From: JALYOC01 sp036675345 | GTDB taxonomy: Bacteria; Myxococcota; Myxococcia; Myxococcales; Myxococcaceae | Assembly (NCBI GenBank): GCA_036675345.1 | Contig: JAKFFE010000017.1 | Location: 434,001 to 498,000, forward strand | Reading direction: 5' to 3' | Length of the DNA stretch: 64,000 nucleotides | Shown here: piece after piece, positions 9,910-18,718 of the stretch | Layout: each line of letters starts with the position of its first letter | How positions within the stretch are numbered: position 1 is the first letter of the stretch | Notes under the pieces: generated by a model | What the model was told of the DNA's origin: nothing | Databases searched by the model: none | What the model saw: the letters and a program-made list of their open reading frames with translations, nothing else | Program-made: the position numbers and the translations under genes

Positions 9910-11451
9910 ATGCAGGCAAGACGTCGGACAGCCATCGCCCTGGCCCTCTCGCTGGGCCTCCATGCCTTCCTGTGGTTCTGGGCGGTTCGTACCCCTGCGC
10001 CTGCGGGGTCCCCCTCCCCTCCTCCCGCGCCAGTGGCCCAGGCGGAGCAGGTGGTGGAGGTGGAGATCGGCGAATGGATCACCGCCGAGGCGCTGCCCCC
10101 GCCCCCGCCCGCCGCGGTCACCCCTGCGCGGCCCAGGCCTCGCCCCGCTCCAGCCTCACCCGACCTTCCCACCCAGCCCCCCGAGCCCGGCGAGCCGACC
10201 CCCGCTGCCCAGGAGCAGCTGTCCCAGGCCGCGGTCCCGCCGGCGGAGGTGCCGTCCGAGCAGACTCAGGACCCCGTGGCAGAGGCTTCCCCCTCGGGCC
10301 CGGAGCCGTCGGCCCCCGAGGAGCTTCCCGCCGATCCCCCCCCGGAACCCGTGGCAGCGGCTTCGCCTCCTGCCTCCGCCCCGGAACCGTTGGCCACCGA
10401 TGAACGCCCCTCGCCCGAGCGCCCCGGTGAGCTGAGCGCCGACGCCTCTTCCGCATCGGGGCCTGCCGGTGCGCCGACCGCGGACGTCCCCCTCCAGGAG
10501 GGCCTGAACCTGGAAGGTCCGGGGATCATCCCGGTGATCCCCGGGGTGGACGGGACCTCCCGGGCCAACCCCTACGCCTCCCTCTCGAAGGGGCGCACCC
10601 TGCGCAACGGCGAGGGCGAGACCCCGGACGCGCAGGCCCTGGCGGAGATGAACGGAGAGAAGGCGCGCCGAAAGGTCCAGGCGATGGCCATCGACGACCT
10701 GGCGGCGATGCGGGTCCGCGGGGGGGTGGTGGATAGCTACTTCTCCGACATGCGCAAGGTGCTGCAGCGGGGCACCGAGAACCCGCCCAAGTTCACCGAG
10801 GGCGCCACCTTCGTGCATGATCTGCTCTCCGCCTGGGCCCCTGGCGCCTCCCAGTACGCGGCCACCGGCAACCCCTATGGCCAGGGCAAGGTCCCAGAGG
10901 GCAGCCCCGAGCGGGCGATGCAGGATCCGATCAACGACGGCGCCTCCCGTCCCGGCAGCGCCGAGGCCGAGGTGGCTGCCCGGCGCGCCGCCACCGACCG
11001 GCTGCGCGAGTTCGCCGACGGCCGCTTCGGAGATGGGATCATCGCCCTGGTGGAGATCAAGCAGACCCGCGAGGGGATGTTCGAGAAGGCGAACCTGGTC
11101 CGCTCCTCCGGGAACCGGCTCTTCGATCAGCACGTGATGAAGACCGCCCCCGAGGCGATCAACCAGCACGCCCCGCCCGCCCCCTCCCAGGGCGTGGGGC
11201 TGCACCCGGATGGGATCCGCACCGTGTGGGCCTTCGAGGGCCGGGTGATCTTCAAGCACAAGGTGAAGCGCGATCAGCTGACCGCGCGGGACTGGGCGGG
11301 GCTGGCCGGGATGCAGGCGCTGTCCGCGCTGACCAACAACTGGGTCCCGGGCGGGCTGGGCAACTTCGACGAGACCACCGGCGAGGTGGAGATCATCGAT
11401 CTCACCAAGCCCCGCTTCGTATGCAACGTGCGGCTGCTGCGGATCTACTGA
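9910..11451 (+). CDS. TonB-like periplasm-spanning protein
   Basis: A 513-residue protein with the layout of TonB/TolA-type energy transducers: a short basic N-terminus, one membrane helix (about 7-27, ALALSLGLHAFLWFW), then a long Pro/Ala/Glu-rich stretch (about 30-190) that would span the periplasm. The C-terminal third contains a TonB_C-like pattern (IIALVEIKQTREGMFEKANLVRSSG, then LFDQHVM) and ends in beta-rich sequence. The C-terminal half is longer than in classical TonB, so partner and cargo are uncertain. ATG 9910 was chosen over GTG 9889 because AGG precedes it at a usable distance and the membrane helix follows at once. It is divergent from the giant surface protein. No exbB/exbD pair is adjacent. 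Confidence 0.7.
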   Translation: MQARRRTAIALALSLGLHAFLWFWAVRTPAPAGSPSPPPAPVAQAEQVVEVEIGEWITAEALPPPPPAAVTPARPRPRPAPASPDLPTQPPEPGEPTPAAQEQLSQAAVPPAEVPSEQTQDPVAEASPSGPEPSAPEELPADPPPEPVAAASPPASAPEPLATDERPSPERPGELSADASSASGPAGAPTADVPLQEGLNLEGPGIIPVIPGVDGTSRANPYASLSKGRTLRNGEGETPDAQALAEMNGEKARRKVQAMAIDDLAAMRVRGGVVDSYFSDMRKVLQRGTENPPKFTEGATFVHDLLSAWAPGASQYAATGNPYGQGKVPEGSPERAMQDPINDGASRPGSAEAEVAARRAATDRLREFADGRFGDGIIALVEIKQTREGMFEKANLVRSSGNRLFDQHVMKTAPEAINQHAPPAPSQGVGLHPDGIRTVWAFEGRVIFKHKVKRDQLTARDWAGLAGMQALSALTNNWVPGGLGNFDETTGEVEIIDLTKPRFVCNVRLLRIY

Positions 11452-12066
11452 TCAGCCCCGCCGCACCACCGCCAGCGGCTGGGGGATCCAGTCCCGGGGC
11501 ACGCCCAGCTTCTGCAGTTCCTGGTGCAGCGCCGGGGTCAGCAACATCACCGAGCCCTCGTTCCCGCCGGCCATTTGCGCGTAGAGCCGGGTCTCGGACC
11601 CGGCGGCCTGCAGCAATCCGTCGGTGATCTCCAGAAGGCGCACCGAGGCGGTCCACCAGCTGCGCACAGGATCGATCCCGGCGGCGAAGATCGGGAACCG
11701 CTGGCCATCCACCACCAGCTCGTAGCGCTGGGGGGTGCAGTCACTGACCACCTCGCCCAGGAACACCCCCTCCAGCGAGAGCGCGTCCCTCATCGCCAGC
11801 AGGACCTGGTGCAGGTCGCCCTCGGCCAGGCCCTCCGCGTCCGCCATGTAGATCCGACGGTCGGAAGTGGAGGGGGTCAGCTCCCCGTCCTCCAGCCAGT
11901 CCGCCTCCGGGATCCGCAGCCGCTGCAGGCTCTGCAGGACCTGATCGCGGACCACCGGGCGGGCGGCCTCGGACACATACTTGAACCAGCCCAGCGCCCC
12001 CAGCCGCTCCACGGCGTGGGGCGCATCCAGCGCTGCACTCCGGTGGAAGAGGCGGCGCAGGAACAT
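11452..12066 (-). CDS. Hypothetical protein downstream of the ArsA-like ATPase
   Basis: A 204-residue protein I do not recognise. It has no signal peptide or membrane segment and looks soluble and cytoplasmic. It reads as alternating helices and strands, with one conserved-looking block around SDCTPQRYELVVDG and another at ETRLYAQMAGGNEGSVMLLT. It starts 13 bp after the stop of the tandem ArsA-like ATPase, so the two are likely an operon and may share a task. Its stop abuts the stop of the TonB-like gene with no gap. Confidence 0.7.
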   Translation of the reverse strand: MFLRRLFHRSAALDAPHAVERLGALGWFKYVSEAARPVVRDQVLQSLQRLRIPEADWLEDGELTPSTSDRRIYMADAEGLAEGDLHQVLLAMRDALSLEGVFLGEVVSDCTPQRYELVVDGQRFPIFAAGIDPVRSWWTASVRLLEITDGLLQAAGSETRLYAQMAGGNEGSVMLLTPALHQELQKLGVPRDWIPQPLAVVRRG

Positions 12067-12079
12067 CGCCGAGGGGCCC

Positions 12080-14020
12080 CTACGCCGCCTTGATCTTGGC
12101 GGTGGTGGCGGAGAGCGCGTACCAGGAGGTGCGAAACGCCTTGAGCTCGCGCAGCCCGGCCGGATGACGGCCCAGCGCCGGAGCCACGGTGATCGGCAGG
12201 CCGATCTTCTTCTCGATCGCCTTGGCGGCGTTCAGCTCGCCCTTGCGCCGGTTCTCGCACTTCTCGCAGGTGGACTTGGGCAGCACCCGGTTCACCAGCA
12301 CCCGCTCCACCTGCAGCTTGCGCTCCTTGAGCCACTCCACCAGCCGCTCGGTCTTGGCCGCGGCCAGCTCCTCGCCGCGGGTGACCACCACGAAGCGGGA
12401 CTCGTTGGGGGTGGCCAGCGCATCCTCGAAGCGCTGCAGGTGCTTGAGCATGGTGCCGACCTCATCCGCCAGCTCCGCCAGGCCCTTGGCGCGGTGCTTG
12501 GTGAGGACCGCGTGCACCTGGGTCAGCCAGGGACGGGCCAGCTCCGGCAGCTCCGCCAGCCGCACGCTGCGGCCAGACGGCATCGGGTCCACCACGATCC
12601 GTTTGAAGCGCTCCTGGATCAGCGCCTCGCTGAGCACGGTCAGCGGGGCCAGATCCTCCAGCGCGGGCGGGGCGCAGTCCAGCAGGTGGCGGAACAGGTC
12701 CCGGTCCGAGGCCAGCTCGCCCACCTTGACGTCGGCGCCCAGCGCCTTGTCCGCCTTCTCCTTCAGCCGCTTCTTGAGCGAGGCGAACCAGCCCGCCGCG
12801 TCCAGCTCGCGGGCGTAGAGCCCCTTGGTGCCCTTCACCTGGGTCTCGGTGTCGGTCAAACGGCTCTGCAGGACGTCGGAGAGGGAGTGCGCGGGATCGG
12901 TGGAGATCAGCAGCACCGGGCCCTCCTTCTCGGTCAGGGTCACCGCGGCGGCGGCGGCGCAGGAGCTCTTGCCCACTCCGCCCTGCCCCACGAAGAAGAT
13001 CAGCCGGGTCGGCGGCAGCGGCGGCGCGGCGATCGGCGGCATGGAGGGGGCGCGGACCAGCGCCGGGGGACCCTCGGCGGCGGAGAACTCCAGCGCCTTG
13101 GTCTCCTTGAGGGTCTTCCACTCCTTGCCAAACGCCTTCACCAGCTCCAGCCCCCGGGGACCGGGCTCGCGGCGGGCCAGCAGATGCACCGGGACCGCCT
13201 TGTCCAGCTGCTGGTACTTGCGGACGTGGGGGGCCTGCAGCCCGCGGCGGCCGGCGCAGGCCGGGCAACCCTGCCCGTCCTCCACCTGGTTGACCACGAT
13301 CTGGTGGACCGGGAAGCCTTTGTCCCGCAGCTGGGTGAAGAGGAAGCGGGTCTGCGCCTCCGGGACCGGCTCCGCCAGCGCGGCGAGATGGATGGCACAG
13401 CGCGCCGGATCCTTGAACAGCGCCAGCAGCCGGTCCGCCTTGGCGGCCAGCGGGTCCAGCGCGATCTCCGGAGGGGGCGCGGACTTCTTGGCCGGCTTCT
13501 CCGCCTGGCCCTTGATCAACGCGGCCAGCCGGCGCAGCGCCACCGGGGCCTCCAGCAGCCGCACCGTCTGGGCGGCGCCGGGGAGGTCCACCACGATCCG
13601 GTCGAAGCTCTTGTCCTCCAGCTGATCCAGCAGGGACAGCATCCCCACCAGCTCCTCACCCCCGGGCATGGCGGCGTCGAAGAGCTTGCGGCGGTCGTCC
13701 TCGCTGAGCAGCGAACCCTTCCCCACCGACTTGTCCAGCGCGGTCCGTAACGCCTCGATGTAGGGGACCATCACCGGGGCGGGTTCGAACTCGGCGGCGA
13801 ACAGCCCCCCGTTGCCCTTGCCCGGAAGCAGCTTGGTCGCCTTGGGGCCCAGCTTCTTCTTGAGCAGATCCGACTGCGACTTCACCGGGTCGGCAGTGAC
13901 CAGAAGGATCTTCTCCTTCGGGAACTGCTCGGTCAGGTTGAGCGCGTGGGCCATCGCCAGCGTGCTCTTTCCCGCGCCGCCCTTGCCGGCGAAGAGGTGA
14001 AGAATTTGCGAGTCGGTCAT
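12080..14020 (-). CDS. Tandem ArsA/Get3-like ATPase
   Basis: A 646-residue fusion of two ArsA/Get3-type P-loop ATPase halves. Half 1 has the deviant Walker A GKGGAGKST (12-20) and TADPVKSQSD; half 2 has GQGGVGKSS (about 341-349) and STDPAHSLSD. Both halves carry a CxxC pair (about 252-255, and C585/C588 in TCEKCE) like the zinc-binding pair that joins Get3 dimers. Family roles are arsenite efflux (ArsA) or delivery of tail-anchored membrane proteins (Get3). No arsB, arsR or arsD is nearby and the arsenite-binding cysteines of ArsA are not evident, so a Get3-like role is more likely (inference). Each half has a different motif deviation. First gene of a two-gene operon. Confidence 0.88.
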   Translation of the reverse strand: MTDSQILHLFAGKGGAGKSTLAMAHALNLTEQFPKEKILLVTADPVKSQSDLLKKKLGPKATKLLPGKGNGGLFAAEFEPAPVMVPYIEALRTALDKSVGKGSLLSEDDRRKLFDAAMPGGEELVGMLSLLDQLEDKSFDRIVVDLPGAAQTVRLLEAPVALRRLAALIKGQAEKPAKKSAPPPEIALDPLAAKADRLLALFKDPARCAIHLAALAEPVPEAQTRFLFTQLRDKGFPVHQIVVNQVEDGQGCPACAGRRGLQAPHVRKYQQLDKAVPVHLLARREPGPRGLELVKAFGKEWKTLKETKALEFSAAEGPPALVRAPSMPPIAAPPLPPTRLIFFVGQGGVGKSSCAAAAAVTLTEKEGPVLLISTDPAHSLSDVLQSRLTDTETQVKGTKGLYARELDAAGWFASLKKRLKEKADKALGADVKVGELASDRDLFRHLLDCAPPALEDLAPLTVLSEALIQERFKRIVVDPMPSGRSVRLAELPELARPWLTQVHAVLTKHRAKGLAELADEVGTMLKHLQRFEDALATPNESRFVVVTRGEELAAAKTERLVEWLKERKLQVERVLVNRVLPKSTCEKCENRRKGELNAAKAIEKKIGLPITVAPALGRHPAGLRELKAFRTSWYALSATTAKIKAA

Positions 14021-14364
14021 GTCCCCGAGCCTTTTCCTTGGCGTCCGCCCCGCTGTGCGGTGGTCGCGTGCTTCGTGGTCACCGCGTAACGCCCCCCGAC
14101 TACAGTGGCGGTTCCCCGAGGTGTGGCAGGCCGTTGAGCTGGCCGGTGAGGCTGCTGCGGAAGGGGTGTTCCACAGTGCGATAAGGCGCCGGAGAATCCC
14201 TCTTTCAGAGGGGGAAAGTCAAGGTGTCACCAGGGGTTTGAGGCTCCCTAGCCGCTGGGCAGCCGGTCAAAAACCACGGAGATTTTTGGGGCAGAAACGA
14301 ATTACGGCCGGCCGGGAAGCACCCCCGACCGGCCGCGGAAACTTCAAGGAACCCAGGTGGGATC
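14021..14364. other. Intergenic region between the arsA-like start and ntrC-type stop
   Basis: This 344-bp spacer contains no coding frame I would support; an open frame on the plus strand (14019-14375) has no domain sense. It must hold the promoter for the minus-strand ArsA-like gene, but I find no clear -35/-10 or -24/-12 pair. A strong hairpin lies at 14305-14335. Confidence 0.6.
14305..14335 (-). terminator. Strong hairpin after the ntrC-type gene
   Basis: CGGCCGGCCGGG (14305-14316) pairs with CCCGACCGGCCG (14324-14335), 11 of 12 pairs, around a 7-base loop. It lies 30 bp past the stop of the minus-strand sigma-54 regulator gene. The downstream strand is only moderately T-rich (TAATTCGTTTC). 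Confidence 0.65.
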
Positions 14365-15804
<1,440 letters not shown>

Positions 15805-15862
15805 AGTCGACTCCTTGAAGAAAAACAGTTCGAAGTTGAGGGAGGGAAGAAGGTCGCCCGGG

Positions 15863-16591
15863 TCAGGCGCGGACCCCAAAGGTCAGTTGCAGGGTTCCAC
15901 CGGAGGTGGCCAGGGGCACGCCCAGGTCGGCGCACAGGCTGGAGATCGCCTCCAGCGCCTGCGGGAGTGGCTCGTGGCTGTCCGGCGCGGGGTCGGAGAG
16001 GGTCAGCACCGCCTGGCCGCCCTCACGGGCCAGCACCACCGAGGTCTCCCCGCCGCTGTCGGTGCGGGAGATGGCCCGCAGCAGCGCCTGGACCAGCAGC
16101 AGGTGCAGCAGCCCGGCGTCCGGACAGGCACCGGTCAGGCCCGGCTCCAGGGTCACCTTCAGCTTCACCCGGCGGCGGCGGCTCTCGTGGGCCACCACCT
16201 CCACCGCGCCTTGCACCAGCTCCGAGAGGCCCTGCTCGCCGCGGGCCCCCAGACGGGGGGTCATGAACTCGGCGAACTGCCGCAAGATCCCGTCCACCCG
16301 GAACACCTGCTCCCGCATCGCGCGCAGGTTCTTGTCCTGGGTCTCGGGGATCTTCCCGTCATCGTCCTTGAGCTTCTCGCCCAGGACCTCCAGGTTGATC
16401 GCCAGCGCGTTGAGTGGATTGCGCGCGTCGTGCAGCAGGCTCTCCATCAGCCGGGAGGCGGCCTGATAGGCGGCGGAGGCCACCGGCTCCCGCAGGGGCG
16501 AAGACGCGGCAGGCTCGGAGGAGGCCGGGGAGGCCTCCCGCACAGCGGTGGAGCTCAACAAGGAAATACTCCCAGGTCCGAAGAATCCCAA
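15863..16591 (-). CDS. Histidine kinase-like protein with degenerate ATPase domain
   Basis: A 242-residue protein with a good H-box (LLHDARNPLNAL, His54) and dimerisation helices, followed by a region that aligns with the HATPase fold but lacks its motifs. The N-box position reads VQALLRAIS without the Asn, the G1 box reads SDPAPDS, and no G2 GLGL is present. It could serve as a phosphotransfer or scaffold partner for the regulator encoded just downstream rather than as an autokinase. No membrane segment is present, so it is probably cytoplasmic. The start is uncertain: TTG 16591 gives the full frame, GTG 16543 is an alternative and neither has a clear ribosome site. Confidence 0.75.
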   Translation of the reverse strand: MGFFGPGSISLLSSTAVREASPASSEPAASSPLREPVASAAYQAASRLMESLLHDARNPLNALAINLEVLGEKLKDDDGKIPETQDKNLRAMREQVFRVDGILRQFAEFMTPRLGARGEQGLSELVQGAVEVVAHESRRRRVKLKVTLEPGLTGACPDAGLLHLLLVQALLRAISRTDSGGETSVVLAREGGQAVLTLSDPAPDSHEPLPQALEAISSLCADLGVPLATSGGTLQLTFGVRA

Positions 16592-16826
16592 CCCGCCGCC
16601 GCCCTGACGCCGGGCAGGATCTAGGGATCCCCTTCCCCGGCGTCAACCTCGCCCCGGTAAAGTTTTCGGTGTCTGGCTGTTTCCCTTGCTGCCATGAGCA
16701 CTTACGGACACTGGATCCCTGTCCTCCACCGGACAGAGGGTGACATCGCTGCCCGACGGGGTCTGACCGGGCTGTCAGCCAGCGGACAGTGGACCCCCGC
16801 CGTGGATCCCCAGGACTGACTAAATT

Positions 16827-17288
16827 TCAGCCATTGGAGGCGGGGGCCAGGACCCCCGAGGCGCCGGGACCGAAGAGCTCGATCTTCAGCTTCTCGGCGA
16901 ACTCGAAGATCCGCGGGTCCCGGTAGAACTCCCCGTAGACGATCCGGTTGCAGCCGGAGTTGGCGATCAGCTTGAAGCAGGGCCAGCAGGGGCTGGCAGT
17001 GGTGTAGATGGTGGCCCCGTCGATGGCGACGCCGTTCTTGGCGGCCTGGATGATCGCGTTGGCCTCGGCGTGCACGGTGGCCACGCAGTGCCCGTTCTCC
17101 ATCATGTGCCCCACATCGTCGCAGTGGGGCAGCCCGCGGATCGATCCGTTGTAGCCGGTGGAGAGGATGGTGCGGTCGCGCACCAGCAGCGCGCCCACGT
17201 GCTTGCGATCACAGGTGGCGCGGCTGGCCACCTGGCGGGCGATGTCCATGAAGTACTGGTCCCAGGAACTGCGCTCGGTGTTCGACAT
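16827..17288 (-). CDS. Deoxycytidylate (dCMP) deaminase
   Basis: A 153-residue zinc deaminase that converts dCMP to dUMP for dTMP synthesis. The zinc and catalytic motif HAEANAI is at 73-79 (His73, Glu75) and SPCWPCFK supplies Cys101 and Cys104. The second family histidine/cysteine cluster (GLPHCDDVGH...GHCV) is also present. ATG 17288 is preceded by GGGAGGA at a good distance. It is divergent from a small exported protein gene. Family membership (ComEB/dCMP deaminase) is clear. Confidence 0.95.
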   Translation of the reverse strand: MSNTERSSWDQYFMDIARQVASRATCDRKHVGALLVRDRTILSTGYNGSIRGLPHCDDVGHMMENGHCVATVHAEANAIIQAAKNGVAIDGATIYTTASPCWPCFKLIANSGCNRIVYGEFYRDPRIFEFAEKLKIELFGPGASGVLAPASNG

Positions 17289-17380
17289 GCGTCCTCCCGT
17301 GGAGGCCTGCCTCTAGCAGGATCGCCGGGGCCTGGCACTGATCGTGCTTTGGGTCGCCGCGTTCCAAGGGGGCCGGGCGA

Positions 17381-17752
17381 ATGCAGGGGCGATTCTGGGT
17401 GGCGGGGGCGGCGATCGCCTACGGGTTGGTGGGGACGGGGATGAGCCTGGGCGGGTGCGCGGAGGCCCAGGCGGGGCAGCTGCGGCGGTCCGCCCTGCGC
17501 GAGGTGTCCGGCAAGGTGGCGCGGGTGGACGCGGCGCAGCGCCAGGTGGCCCTGGAGATCCGGGGAGTGTTGACCTCCTTCCGGATCGACGAGGGCACGG
17601 TGTTCTTCCTGCCGGGGCGGGTGGCCACCTTGGCGGATCTGACCGAGGGGCTGCCGGTGCGGGCGATCTACGAGCCGGGAGGCAGCCCGGCCCTGTTGCA
17701 GTGGCTGGAGCTGCTGGAGGCCCCGGCGCCGCAGGCCGGGAGCAGCCGCTAG
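17381..17752 (+). CDS. Small secreted or lipoprotein-like hypothetical protein
   Basis: A 123-residue protein with an N-terminal hydrophobic segment (residues 6-22) followed by SLGGC at 22-26, a possible lipobox. The mature part is beta-rich (VSGKVARVDAAQRQVALEIRG then FRIDEGTVFFLPG), resembling small beta-barrel proteins that bind or shield something, with no catalytic motif. It is transcribed alone, divergent from dCMP deaminase and convergent with a trypsin-like protease gene. Confidence 0.65.
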   Translation: MQGRFWVAGAAIAYGLVGTGMSLGGCAEAQAGQLRRSALREVSGKVARVDAAQRQVALEIRGVLTSFRIDEGTVFFLPGRVATLADLTEGLPVRAIYEPGGSPALLQWLELLEAPAPQAGSSR

Positions 17753-17766
17753 GAGGAAGCGTCCTG

Positions 17767-17796
17767 CCCGGGGTGGGAAAAGATCTTCTCCCCGGG
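17767..17796. terminator. Hairpin between convergent genes
   Basis: CCCGGGG (17767-17773) pairs with CCCCGGG (17790-17796). The loop contains AAAAGATCTT, itself palindromic. It sits between two converging stops (17752 and 17799) and could end both transcripts. Confidence 0.5.
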
Positions 17797-17798
17797 GT

Positions 17799-18656
17799 TC
17801 AGCGGGCGGCCACCGTCTCCTGGGCGTCCTCCTCCAGGATCCAGCCCAGGTTCTTCTCCTGGAGGAAGGCCCGGATCTTGGGGGTGGGGGCGGCGAAGGT
17901 CTCCCCCGGCATCGGGACATCGAAGCTGAAGTCCTCCTTGGCCACCGCGAAGGAGACCTTGGCGGTGCGGTAGCCCTCCACGATCGCCATCAGCCGGCCG
18001 GTGGTGACCGAGAACACCCCGCCCCCCGACGCGCCGTAACCGATGGCCGCGTCGGTCTTCAGCATCCGGGGCAGCCCGGTCACCGGATCCCAGTCCAGGT
18101 GGGCGATCATCCCTCCGGAAAGGGAGATCGGCCGACCGTAGGGCGCGGCGGCCACGATCACATCCTCTCCCAGCTCCAGCTCCTCGGCGGAGGCCAGCGG
18201 GGCGGCGGGCAGCTCCAGCCCCTCCACCGAGACCACCCCCAGATCCATCTGCGGCACCGTCCCCTGCGCCACCAGCCGCGCCGGGTACTCGGTGGACTCT
18301 CCCCGCCGATCGACCTTGATCGCGTAGCGCGGGGAGGAGAGGCCCTTGGGGTCCACCACGTGGGCGTTGGTGATCACATAGGTCACCGGGGCGGCGCCTT
18401 GCCGGGAGACCGCCAGCACCACCCCCGAGGCGGTGCGCTTGGGGGTCTCCCCCTCGTAGACCAGGACCCGGACGTTGTGGGCCAGCAGCCCGCGGATCAC
18501 CTCCCGGCGGGAGGGCGGCGGCACCGGATGGGAGGCCAGGGCCACCGAGGGGGCGGGATCGATCTTCGCCGGCGCCGAAGGCTGGGGGCCGGTGGCGCAA
18601 CCGGCGGCGAGGATCAGCAGGGAGACGAGGACGGTCCGCGGGGGAAGAAGGGTCAT
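17799..18656 (-). CDS. Trypsin-like (S1) serine protease lipoprotein
   Basis: A 285-residue protein with a lipoprotein signal (LLILAAGC, Cys20) and a chymotrypsin-fold protease domain. The catalytic triad is readable: His99 in VITNAHVV, Asp138 in QMDLGVVSV, Ser210 in YGASGGGVF. The Ser context is GASGG instead of the common GNSGG. No PDZ domain follows, so it is shorter than DegP. It should sit on a membrane facing the periplasm. ATG 18656 is preferred over TTG 18671, because AGG lies 11 bases before it and the lipobox distance becomes normal. It is downstream of prkA with a hairpin between them. Confidence 0.85.
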   Translation of the reverse strand: MTLLPPRTVLVSLLILAAGCATGPQPSAPAKIDPAPSVALASHPVPPPSRREVIRGLLAHNVRVLVYEGETPKRTASGVVLAVSRQGAAPVTYVITNAHVVDPKGLSSPRYAIKVDRRGESTEYPARLVAQGTVPQMDLGVVSVEGLELPAAPLASAEELELGEDVIVAAAPYGRPISLSGGMIAHLDWDPVTGLPRMLKTDAAIGYGASGGGVFSVTTGRLMAIVEGYRTAKVSFAVAKEDFSFDVPMPGETFAAPTPKIRAFLQEKNLGWILEEDAQETVAAR

Positions 18657-18678
18657 CGGCGGGCACCTCAACGGACCT

Positions 18679-18703
18679 GGGCGCCGGAAACTTCCCAGCG
18701 CCC
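18679..18703 (-). terminator. Hairpin after prkA
   Basis: GGGCGC (18679-18684) pairs with GCGCCC (18698-18703), with an inner GGAA/TTCC pairing. It lies just past the prkA stop (18719) and before the next minus-strand start (18656). Confidence 0.45.
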
Positions 18704-18718
18704 TCCCCGCCTGGCTGC

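Noticed and set aside
12080..14020. Arsenic-resistance locus
   Set aside because: The ATPase is ArsA-like, but there is no arsB, arsC, arsD or arsR nearby and no arsenite-binding Cys set, so resistance is not supported.
16674..16690. A TGGC...TTGC sequence resembling a sigma-54 promoter
   Set aside because: The spacing between the GG and GC elements is one base too long, and on the plus strand it points at no gene.
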